A DNA stretch of 17,978 nucleotides from SVQP01 sp045652835 (lineage in GTDB: Bacteria > Bacillota > Clostridia > Oscillospirales > CAG-272), in contig JAZOLE010000186.1 in the NCBI GenBank assembly GCA_045652835.1, forward strand, positions 1 to 17,978. Direction: 5' to 3'. The stretch's first letter is position 1, and each line of letters starts with the position of its first letter. Both the position numbers and the translations under genes were made by a program. Shown piece after piece: positions 1-5,503 of this stretch. The notes under the pieces were generated by a model that was not told the origin of the DNA, made no database searches, and worked only from the letters and a program-made list of their open reading frames with translations.

Positions 1-19
1 GTTTTGCTTGGTATATGAA

Positions 20-51
20 AAGGGAGCAGCCTTGGTGTAGGTAGCTCCCTT
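20..51 (-). terminator. Probable terminator closing the minus-strand housekeeping block
   Basis: An 8-bp perfect stem (20-27 with 44-51, AAGGGAGC/GCTCCCTT) encloses a 16-nt loop. Read on the minus strand it is followed by TTTTC, a short U-tract. It lies about 190 bp past the stop of the TtcA-family gene, after a cluster of other hairpins. The loop is longer than in a textbook intrinsic terminator, so strength is uncertain. Confidence 0.45.
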
Positions 52-79
52 GATTTATTACACTGATATAATTCAATCC

Positions 80-215
80 GTTCTTTCTTTGAGCAAGTAG
101 GCACAAAGAAAGAACCAAAGAAATGCCGTAAAAGAAATTTCGCCACCGCGGAGGCGACCAAGGGCGCTGCCCTTGGAACCTGCCGCCTTTTGAAAAAGGC
201 GGGCGAAAACTTTCG
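80..215. repeat. Multi-hairpin intergenic element
   Basis: Several inverted repeats lie in succession in this gene-free stretch. The first is a 12-bp perfect stem (80-91 with 104-115, GTTCTTTCTTTG and its complement). It is followed by CGCC/GGCG around a CCGCGG core (141-156), CCAAGGGC-GCT-GCCCTTGG (158-176), CCGCCTTTT-GA-AAAAGGCGG (183-202) and CGAAA-AC-TTTCG (204-215). The outer edges near 134-144 and 200-212 are roughly inverted copies of each other (GAAATTTCGCC against GGCGAAAACTTT), so 134-213 could fold as one branched structure. This looks like a dispersed intergenic element (REP- or MITE-like) rather than a gene. Dispersal cannot be shown from one window. It may also act as a 3' structure on the ttcA transcript. 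Confidence 0.6.
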
Positions 216-238
216 TGAGTTTGGGTTGTCCGAGGTGG

Positions 239-1006
239 TTACTCTTCCTCGGGTGCGCAATCCTTGATGCCTGTCATGCCGCCGACCGGCTTGAAGCCGT
301 CAACCTCACCGCGCTGGATAGCACCGTAGATGCGATAGCGCAAGCCTTTATTTTTGCGGTCCAGCTCGTTGATCAGGTTGTGCATTTCCTCGCGCTGCGT
401 ATTTTTATCTGCAGGGCAGGGGGATGCGATGACCGGCAGCTCGACCTTGCGCGCAAAGTCCTTGACGTGTCGCTCGGGCATATAGATCAAGGGGCGGATG
501 ACGCGAATGCCCACGCGCGACAGATCCGTCACGGGTTGGAAGCATCCGATGCGACCCTCAAAGAACAGGTTGAGCATAAAGGTATCCACCACGTCGTCGA
601 AGTGGTGACCCAGCGCAACTGTTGTACAGCCGATCGACTTTGCGTAGTTATTGAGTGCACCGCGGCGCATTTTGGCGCACAGTGCGCAGGGGTTGGATTC
701 CTTGCGGATTTCGAAAATGACCTTGTAAATATCGGTGGGCACGATGTGGTATTCCACCTCAAGCTCATCGCAAAGCTTTTGGATGCCCGTAAAGTCCATG
801 CCACCCGCAAAGCCCATATCCACGGTTACGGCAACCACCTCAAAGGGCACGGGATAAAAGCGGCGCAGGTGCGCAAGGGCACACAGCAGGGTCAAGGAAT
901 CCTTGCCTGCCGATACGCCCACTGCGATTTTGTCGCCCGGGCGGATCATGTCATAGTCCGCAAGTGCGCGGCGCGTATAGCTTAAAAGACGTTTTATATG
1001 TTCCAT
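239..1006 (-). CDS. ttcA: TtcA-family tRNA 2-thiocytidine biosynthesis protein
   Basis: This 255-residue cytosolic protein belongs to the PP-loop ATP pyrophosphatase family that thiolates tRNA. TtcA itself makes 2-thiocytidine at position 32, activating the base with ATP and using a [4Fe-4S] cluster. The PP-loop is visible as SAGKDS at about residues 32-37 (the usual form is SGGKDS). The cysteines expected to hold the cluster are present: C107 and C110 in CALC, and C197 in SPCPAD. The segment GHHFDDVVDTF near residues 133-143 is also typical of the family. The ATG lies inside the end of the upstream methyltransferase gene, a 13-nt overlap, which suggests translational coupling. The family assignment is secure. 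Whether the product is s2C32 or another thiolation is inferred, because Firmicute TtcA-like proteins are less well studied. Confidence 0.85.
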   Translation of the reverse strand: MEHIKRLLSYTRRALADYDMIRPGDKIAVGVSAGKDSLTLLCALAHLRRFYPVPFEVVAVTVDMGFAGGMDFTGIQKLCDELEVEYHIVPTDIYKVIFEIRKESNPCALCAKMRRGALNNYAKSIGCTTVALGHHFDDVVDTFMLNLFFEGRIGCFQPVTDLSRVGIRVIRPLIYMPERHVKDFARKVELPVIASPCPADKNTQREEMHNLINELDRKNKGLRYRIYGAIQRGEVDGFKPVGGMTGIKDCAPEEE

Positions 1007-1749
1007 AGATCCGAATCACTCCAGCTGCAGCTTTGATAAATTTGCTCGGCGCGCTCGCTTTGCGTGCCGTTTTTGGTTAAGATAAGGGTAGGGGAGATGC
1101 GCAAGCCGTGTGCAGCTCCTTTTTTTGCTTCTATGAGCACCATAGAGGGCTCTGCGTTCTCGTCGCCCTGTACAAAGCTCATGCGCTTAGGCTCAAGCTT
1201 GTGGCGCGAGAGCGACTCGGTCAGCTCGCACAGGCGATCGGGGCGCCACACCACGTAAAAGCTGCCGCCATGCTTGAGCAGCCTTGCAGCGGCTGCGCAG
1301 AAATCATCCACGCCGCCCTTGACCTCATGGCGCGCGATATACTTGGCATCCGACTCGTTACGCTTACCCGCGTTTGTTTTCATATAGGGAGGATTGGCGG
1401 TCACGATGTTGACCTCGCCACCCACGTCGGCTGCGCTCAACTCGCGCAGATCCTTGCAAACGGGGGTCAGGCGGTCCTCAAAGCCGTTGAGTGCAGCGTT
1501 TCTGCCGATGATGTCCGCAAAATCCTCTTGTACCTCCACGGCATAAGCGTGTGAAAATTTATTTCTTGCAAGGCAAAGCAGGGGAATGATCCCGCTACCG
1601 CTGCCAAGATCGACCGCGCGTGCTGTGGCGGCAGGGCGAACGTATGCGGCAAGCAGATAGGCGTCGGTGCCGTAGCGCAAGCCGTCCTTGCGCTGGATCA
1701 AGCGCAGCTGCTCATTGACCGTATCAAGCGTTTCGTTTGTACGCAGCAT
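994..1749 (-). CDS. trmN: tRNA1(Val) (adenine(37)-N6)-methyltransferase-like protein (YabB/TrmN6 family)
   Basis: This 251-residue SAM-dependent N6-adenine methyltransferase is related to E. coli TrmN6 (YfiC) and B. subtilis YabB. SAM-binding motif I is VDLGSGSG at residues 46-53. The catalytic NPPY motif is at 119-122, as expected for enzymes that methylate an exocyclic amino group of adenine. The N-terminal segment with GLRYGTDAYLLAAY (23-36) is typical of the family. A GAGGAG Shine-Dalgarno sequence 5 nt before the ATG fixes the start. In B. subtilis yabB lies downstream of holB and yaaT, and the same order is seen here with a ferredoxin gene interposed. No clear promoter of its own was found, so transcription probably reads through from upstream. 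The exact tRNA target is inferred from the family. Confidence 0.85.
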   Translation of the reverse strand: MLRTNETLDTVNEQLRLIQRKDGLRYGTDAYLLAAYVRPAATARAVDLGSGSGIIPLLCLARNKFSHAYAVEVQEDFADIIGRNAALNGFEDRLTPVCKDLRELSAADVGGEVNIVTANPPYMKTNAGKRNESDAKYIARHEVKGGVDDFCAAAARLLKHGGSFYVVWRPDRLCELTESLSRHKLEPKRMSFVQGDENAEPSMVLIEAKKGAAHGLRISPTLILTKNGTQSERAEQIYQSCSWSDSDLWNI

Positions 1750-1775
1750 AAAAACTCCTCAATGTCTTTCAAGAT

Positions 1776-1804
1776 AAAGGGGCTCGCTTGATGCGAACCC
1801 CTTT
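1776..1804 (-). terminator. Hairpin after the ferredoxin gene
   Basis: The stem pairs 1776-1787 with 1793-1804 (AAAGGGG outer part, TCGC inner part, one C-A mismatch) around a 5-nt loop. On the minus strand it is followed by ATCTTGAAAG, which is not a strong U-tract, so it may be a partial terminator that lets some transcripts reach trmN and ttcA. Confidence 0.5.
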
Positions 1805-1838
1805 TGCAAGATGCTATGTATGCGTTTGTTCCGCGAGC

Positions 1839-2009
1839 TTATTCAGCCTCGGGAGCAGAAACAGGGCATACGTCAGCGCAGCTGCCGCAACCGATGCAAG
1901 CATCAGCGTCGATCTCGTACTTGCCGTCGCCTTCCTTGATAGCGCTGGTGGGGCACTCCTCAGCACATGCGCCGCAGGAAATGCAATCGTCATTAATCTT
2001 GTAAGCCAT
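1839..2009 (-). CDS. Small 2[4Fe-4S]-type ferredoxin
   Basis: This 56-residue acidic protein, MAYKINDDCISCGACAEECP at its start, is a clostridial-type ferredoxin. Two classic CxxCxxCxxxCP motifs are complete: C9, C12, C15 and C19 in the first, and C38, C41, C44 and C48 in the second. Eight cysteines are expected to ligate two [4Fe-4S] clusters with cross-over of the fourth ligand. It should act as a soluble low-potential one-electron carrier. The start is fixed by CGGAGG upstream of the ATG. It has a possible promoter (2051-2078) and a following hairpin (1776-1804), so it may be largely monocistronic. Its place between ricT and trmN interrupts the usual holB-yaaT-yabB order. Its electron partners cannot be told from the sequence. 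Confidence 0.95.
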   Translation of the reverse strand: MAYKINDDCISCGACAEECPTSAIKEGDGKYEIDADACIGCGSCADVCPVSAPEAE

Positions 2010-2050
2010 GATATTGTCCTCCGTTTGAGTATTTTGGTTTTACAACATAC

Positions 2051-2078
2051 ATTTTATCACAAATGCATGAAAATGCAA
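2051..2078 (-). promoter_or_regulatory. Possible sigma-A promoter for the ferredoxin gene
   Basis: On the minus strand a -35-like TTGCAT (2073-2078) is separated by 16 nt from TAAAAT (2051-2056). A TG sits one base before the -10, giving an extended -10 pattern. It lies about 41 nt upstream of the ferredoxin ATG, beyond the ricT terminator. The match is good but not perfect. Confidence 0.5.
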
Positions 2079-2099
2079 TAGGTTTTTGCAAAAAAAATC

Positions 2100-2123
2100 A
2101 AAAATATTTCTGTAAATATTTTT
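2100..2123 (-). terminator. AT-rich terminator after ricT
   Basis: A 10-bp perfect stem made only of A-T pairs (2100-2109 with 2114-2123) has a 4-nt loop. On the minus strand it is followed by TTGATTTTTTTTG, a strong U-tract. It starts just after the ricT stop. The lack of G-C pairs makes the stem weak, so read-through to the downstream genes is possible. Confidence 0.5.
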
Positions 2124-2131
2124 TATATGCC

Positions 2132-3496
2132 TTATTCGTCGTCCTCGTCGTTTTTGCGGTTGGGGCGAGAGAGCACCTTTACCTGGTCGCGGTGGATCTG
2201 AATGGGTGCGCCATCGGTGTCCTTGAGCTTGACCTTGATCAGTCCGCGCAAGGGAGAGGTCTCAACTACAGTACCAACGCCGTCGGGCGTCTTGACCACG
2301 CTGTCAACGGGGGGCGTGAGCTTGATCTCCTCCACGTAAGCCTCGTGCTCGTAGCGCAGGCAGCACATCAATCTGCCGCAAACGCCCGAGATCTTGCTGG
2401 AGTTGAGCGAGAGGCTCTGCTCCTTCGCCATCTTGATGGATACCTGACCGAAATCGGACAGGAAGGTAGCGCAGCAAAGCGGTCTGCCGCATGCGCCAAG
2501 TCCACCCATCAGCTTTGCCTCGTCACGAATGCCGATCTGTCGCAGCTCGATACGGGTGCGGAACACGCTTGCCAGATCCTTTACCAGCTCACGGAAGTCT
2601 ACTCTGCCGGCAGAGGTGAAGTAGAACAGCAGCTTGGAGTTATCAAAGGTGTACTGTGCCTCGACCAGCTTCATGTCCAGTCCGTGCTGTGCGATTTTTT
2701 CACCGCAGATGCGGAACGCCTCGGCTTCCTTTGCCTTGTTTTCCTTGTGGTGCTTGAGATCCTCGGGTGTTGCGCGACGCATGACCTCCTTGAGCGGCTT
2801 AACGATCTCACTGTCGCGTACCTTGCGGTTTGCTACCCAGATCGTGCCGTATTCGGGACCGCGAGCGGTTTCCACGATAACGGGATCACCCTTGGAGAGC
2901 TGTGCTTTGCCGGGGGCAAAGTAATAGACCTTGCCTTCCTCTTTGAAGCGTACACCGACTACCTCGGTAACCTCTTCTTCGGGAGAAAAGGTGGGCGTGG
3001 AGTGCGTGGGAATGGACTCCAAGATCGAAGCGTCTGCCAAGGGAAGCGCTTCCTCCTTGACGGGTGCTTGCTGTGCGCGCTTGGATTCCTGCACTATTTG
3101 CTTAAGCTCGTTGATCGAAATATCGGCAGGCATTTGCATGGTAGGCTCTTGCATAGCGGCATCACGGTTTTGCTTTTGGTTATCACGACCGCCGCCGCGA
3201 CCGCCGCGGTGCTTGGAGCGCTTTTTGCCGCCCTCGCCTGCGGGTTGAGCTGCCTGTGCGGGCTGCTGGTTTTGCTTTTGAGGCTGACCCTGCTTAGGCT
3301 GATTTTGCTTTTGCGGTTGCTTGGGCTGTGCCTTGGGCTGCTGCTCGGGAGCGTTTGCCTGTGCCCCTGCCTGTGCGCCCTGTTCCTTTTGCTCGGGCTT
3401 TTTATGGGGGCGGTGATGGTGATGCGGACGGCGGTTCTTGCCGCCCTTGTCTGCGCCCGCCTCGGGTGCTTTATTGTTTTGCTGATTGTTTTCCAT
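2132..3496 (-). CDS. ricT: RicT/YaaT, PSP1-domain regulator with a long low-complexity N-terminal extension
   Basis: This 454-residue protein belongs to the PSP1 C-terminal family. B. subtilis RicT (YaaT) forms a complex with RicA and RicF that acts with RNase Y in mRNA maturation and influences sporulation, competence and biofilm formation. It is a cytosolic Fe-S protein. The conserved core starts near residue 178 and is about 277 residues long, close to the whole B. subtilis protein. Paired cysteine motifs are intact: C336, C341 and C342 in GACGRPLCC, then C373, C378 and C379 in GVCGRLMCC. Residues 1-177 are unusual: N/Q-rich, a histidine run (25-28), K/P/Q repeats and an RG-rich patch (93-104), predicted to be disordered. 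The start is set by GGAG placed 7 nt before this ATG. An in-frame ATG four codons upstream lacks a Shine-Dalgarno sequence. It follows holB by 21 nt. Confidence 0.9.
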   Translation of the reverse strand: MENNQQNNKAPEAGADKGGKNRRPHHHHRPHKKPEQKEQGAQAGAQANAPEQQPKAQPKQPQKQNQPKQGQPQKQNQQPAQAAQPAGEGGKKRSKHRGGRGGGRDNQKQNRDAAMQEPTMQMPADISINELKQIVQESKRAQQAPVKEEALPLADASILESIPTHSTPTFSPEEEVTEVVGVRFKEEGKVYYFAPGKAQLSKGDPVIVETARGPEYGTIWVANRKVRDSEIVKPLKEVMRRATPEDLKHHKENKAKEAEAFRICGEKIAQHGLDMKLVEAQYTFDNSKLLFYFTSAGRVDFRELVKDLASVFRTRIELRQIGIRDEAKLMGGLGACGRPLCCATFLSDFGQVSIKMAKEQSLSLNSSKISGVCGRLMCCLRYEHEAYVEEIKLTPPVDSVVKTPDGVGTVVETSPLRGLIKVKLKDTDGAPIQIHRDQVKVLSRPNRKNDEDDE

Positions 3497-3517
3497 GTTT
3501 ATCTCCATTTGTTATGA

Positions 3518-4576
3518 TCAAAGTATGCCTGCCGAAACTGCCATTTCGGATATGGCGATACGTATATTGGCGTTTCTTTGCGCAATGCTTTCCAATGCGT
3601 TATCCACAGCGCAAAGCATGCGCAGCAGATCCTGCACGCTAAAGCGCAGCGAGTACTCCATAGCAGCGTCGCGGTCTGTAAAAAAGCAGAGCGGCACGGT
3701 GGCGGGATCGCAGCGTCGCACCGCGATCAGGTCACGCAAAGCGCGCATCAGCGTTTCCAGTCTGTAAGCAACCTCGTCGCGCTTGAGCTCCGCGCGGCCG
3801 TCCTCTTTTCTGATGCCGTAGGGGAGCAGGGCGCGAACGACGCGCTCACCCTTGGAGGGCGCTGCATGCAGCAGCTCCATGGCTGCCTGTCGCGCTTCCA
3901 GAATGGGTGCGCTTTGCTTGGGGGAAAGCAGATCAAGCGCCTTGCCGATGCTGCCGTCCGCTGCCATGAGCAGCTGCTCAAGATCATTGCCACCGGGCAG
4001 ATTGGTGCCTTGGGGGGCATGCTTGGTCACGTAGCTGTGCACGGTTTCAAGCGGCAGAGGCGAGAGTCTGTAAATCGGTGCGCGTGAGCGGATGGTCTCC
4101 AGCAGATTGCTTGCGTCCTCGCAAAGCAGTAAAAACAGCACGTAGGAGGGCGGTTCCTCCAAGGTCAAAAGCAGCGCGTTTTGTGCCTGCTGATTCATGG
4201 TGTGCGCGTCCTCAATGATGTAAACCTTTGTGTCAAGGTCATTGGGTGCCGTCAGCACGTCGGTGCGCAAATGACGCACGGCGTCCACTGTGAGCTGTGC
4301 TTTGCCTTTTTCTCTGCCGATTGTGATTACGTCGGGGGATTTGCCCTCGAGTATTTTTTTGCAGTTTTTGCAAGTGCCGCAGGGGAGTGGAAGGCTCTCG
4401 TCATCTTTACATAGGCAGCTTTGTGCGGCTGCAAGCTGCAGCGCCAGCGTGTGCTTGCCCATGCCGTAGCGTCCTTCCAGGATGTAGGCGTGCGAAAGCT
4501 TGCCTGCAAGTATATCGTTGCCAAAGCGCGCGCGCAGGGTATCATTGCCCCACAGGCGCGGTAACGTCTGTTTCAT
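3518..4576 (-). CDS. holB: DNA polymerase III delta' subunit
   Basis: This 352-residue AAA+-type protein is the delta' subunit of the clamp loader, which places the beta sliding clamp on primed DNA at the replication fork. Near the N-terminus, SHAYILEG leads into a degenerate Walker A (GRYGMGKH, 35-42). The zinc-binding cysteines cluster at C56, C66, C69 and C72. IIEDAHTMNQQAQNALL and the IRSRA segment match the delta'/SRC region. The C-terminal collar half is divergent, as is usual for the family. The start is placed at the ATG preceded by CGGAGG; the frame stays open nine codons further upstream but without a ribosome site. It is the first gene of a block with its own consensus promoter and is followed by ricT, as in Bacillus (holB-yaaT). 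Confidence 0.9.
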   Translation of the reverse strand: MKQTLPRLWGNDTLRARFGNDILAGKLSHAYILEGRYGMGKHTLALQLAAAQSCLCKDDESLPLPCGTCKNCKKILEGKSPDVITIGREKGKAQLTVDAVRHLRTDVLTAPNDLDTKVYIIEDAHTMNQQAQNALLLTLEEPPSYVLFLLLCEDASNLLETIRSRAPIYRLSPLPLETVHSYVTKHAPQGTNLPGGNDLEQLLMAADGSIGKALDLLSPKQSAPILEARQAAMELLHAAPSKGERVVRALLPYGIRKEDGRAELKRDEVAYRLETLMRALRDLIAVRRCDPATVPLCFFTDRDAAMEYSLRFSVQDLLRMLCAVDNALESIAQRNANIRIAISEMAVSAGIL

Positions 4577-4608
4577 CGCAAACCTCCGCATACAAAAATC
4601 CACCTTAC

Positions 4609-4637
4609 AGTATAACAGATAATTACTTGTTTGTCAA
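4609..4637 (-). promoter_or_regulatory. Sigma-A promoter of the holB block
   Basis: On the minus strand TTGACA (4632-4637) and TATACT (4609-4614) are separated by exactly 17 nt. The -10 lies about 32 nt upstream of the holB ATG, giving a short leader that contains the GGAGG. The match to the housekeeping consensus is 11 of 12 positions. Confidence 0.8.
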
Positions 4638-4662
4638 GAAGAAAAAGTTAGTTTGTGTCAAG

Positions 4663-4762
4663 GCGGGCGATCACTGATCGCCCCTACAGCTGTGCACGTT
4701 ATGCTTTTACCATTCTAAACCCGCAACACGATCAGTCGTAGGGGCGATCAGTGATCGCCCGC
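4663..4762. repeat. Paired palindromic repeat (25-bp inverted copies)
   Basis: Two copies of a 25-bp sequence, 4663-4687 and 4738-4762, face each other as perfect reverse complements 50 nt apart. Each copy is itself almost a palindrome: GGGCGATCA-C-TGATCGCCC, 9-bp arms with one central base. The 50-nt spacer holds no gene. The arrangement resembles REP/BIME-like or MITE-type intergenic repeats. It sits between the terminator of the 4828-5262 gene and the holB promoter, and could form either two small hairpins or one long one. Confidence 0.75.
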
Positions 4763-4793
4763 ACCTGCATAAACAACATTTTTGCGAAAATAA

Positions 4794-4821
4794 AACCGCC
4801 ACCGTGTTCGTGGTGGCGGTT
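4794..4821 (-). terminator. Intrinsic terminator after the two-pass membrane protein gene
   Basis: A 10-bp perfect GC-rich stem (4794-4803 with 4812-4821, AACCGCCACC and its complement) has an 8-nt loop. On the minus strand it is followed by TTATTTTCG. It begins 6 nt past the stop of the 4828-5262 gene. Its sequence is nearly the same as the hairpin at 5456-5483. Confidence 0.8.
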
Positions 4822-4827
4822 GGTGTA

Positions 4828-5262
4828 TTAGGTTTGATCGGTATATTGGGCGGCAAACGCCAAAAACTCATGGACGTTGGCTGCCATTTTGCCAAGCTTA
4901 TAGGTCGAACCGTTGCGCAGCGTGATGGTCAATGCGCCCTTGGAATCCAGCGTTGCGCTTTGTAATGCGCTTGCCGGAAACGTGCTCGGTTGCTTTCCCG
5001 GTTGCTTGATGACAACGTTATCGTTATCAAAAGCTACAGAGCCTGCACAGCATTTATATATGACAATCGCGAGCACAAAGGAAACGAGAGCAATGAGAAA
5101 GGCTGCTGGAGTTATGATCAATCCCAAGAAAGACGGGTCTGCTATGTAAGAGATCAAGGAGAGTATTCCCATAAGCGCAACACAGCAAGCATAAGTCAGG
5201 ATGATGGCATATATGCCTTTGCCCACGGTATTACATACAGTTTGCTTTTTTTGCATACTCAT
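4828..5262 (-). CDS. Two-pass membrane protein of unknown function
   Basis: I do not recognise this 144-residue protein. Two hydrophobic segments, about residues 17-40 and 44-70, form a probable hairpin in the membrane. From about 74 on, the protein is a soluble stretch with alternating beta-like patterns (VAFDNDNVVIKQP, GALTITLRNGSTYKLGKM) and a short terminal helix (ANVHEFLAFAAQY). This layout is reminiscent of small bacterial PH-like membrane proteins, but that is only an impression. Cysteines at 10, 26, 27, 71 and 72 lie in or near the membrane segments. Its ATG overlaps the stop of the upstream 35-residue peptide gene by ATGA, so the two are probably translated together. A strong terminator follows. 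Confidence 0.75.
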   Translation of the reverse strand: MSMQKKQTVCNTVGKGIYAIILTYACCVALMGILSLISYIADPSFLGLIITPAAFLIALVSFVLAIVIYKCCAGSVAFDNDNVVIKQPGKQPSTFPASALQSATLDSKGALTITLRNGSTYKLGKMAANVHEFLAFAAQYTDQT

Positions 5263-5366
5263 TTCTTTCCTTTCTTGATCGCCGTTATGATAACGCCGAT
5301 TACAAGCACAGCCATGCCTGAGCCGAAAGCCACACCTGCGATCATGAGCATATCACCAAGTCCCAT
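5259..5366 (-). CDS. 35-residue single-pass membrane peptide
   Basis: This small gene encodes MGLGDMLMIAGVAFGSGMAV, then a hydrophobic stretch (LVIGVIITAI), ending in KKGKK. Most of the peptide, residues 7-30, is one membrane-spanning helix, with a basic tail that should stay in the cytoplasm. The GxxxG-like spacing around GVAFGSG could favour helix packing. Support for translation is strong: AGGAGG lies 5 nt before the ATG, a consensus promoter is 36 nt further upstream, and the stop overlaps the next start as ATGA. No function can be assigned. The coupling suggests it is a partner or regulator of the two-pass membrane protein encoded downstream. Confidence 0.75.
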   Translation of the reverse strand: MGLGDMLMIAGVAFGSGMAVLVIGVIITAIKKGKK

Positions 5367-5401
5367 AAGAACCTCCTGTTTAGCGCCAAACGCTTTTTTC
5401 C

Positions 5402-5430
5402 ATTATACCATATTGGATTTTGATTGTCAA
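5402..5430 (-). promoter_or_regulatory. Consensus sigma-A promoter of the small membrane-protein pair
   Basis: On the minus strand TTGACA (5425-5430) and TATAAT (5402-5407) have a 17-nt spacer, a perfect 12 of 12 match. The leader to the 35-residue gene is about 30 nt. It contains an imperfect palindrome, GTTTAGCGCCAAAC (5378-5391), that could be an operator. Confidence 0.85.
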
Positions 5431-5455
5431 GGGGACGTCCTGATCCGTCATGCAA

Positions 5456-5483
5456 AACCGCCACCGTGAGAACGGTGGCGGTT
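5456..5483 (-). terminator. Intrinsic terminator after the GldG-like gene
   Basis: A 12-bp perfect stem (5456-5467 with 5472-5483, AACCGCCACCGT and its complement) has a GAGA loop. On the minus strand it is followed by TTGCATG, a short U-tract. It ends the ABC operon about 20 nt past the stop codon. It shares most of its stem and the flanking AAAA and GGTGT with the terminator at 4794-4821. Confidence 0.75.
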
Positions 5484-5503
5484 GGTGTTTGAGGTTTTGG
5501 GGA

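Noticed and set aside
2063..3517. 484-codon plus-strand frame opposite ricT, Leu/Cys-rich and membrane-like at its end
   Set aside because: The hydrophobic end is the complement of the Gln/Lys-rich codons of RicT. There is no independent evidence of translation.
4577..4603. Upstream start for holB, adding nine residues
   Set aside because: CGGAGG lies just before the ATG at 4576, inside this proposed extension, and the promoter -10 at 4609-4614 would put the transcript start at about the upstream ATG itself, leaving no leader.
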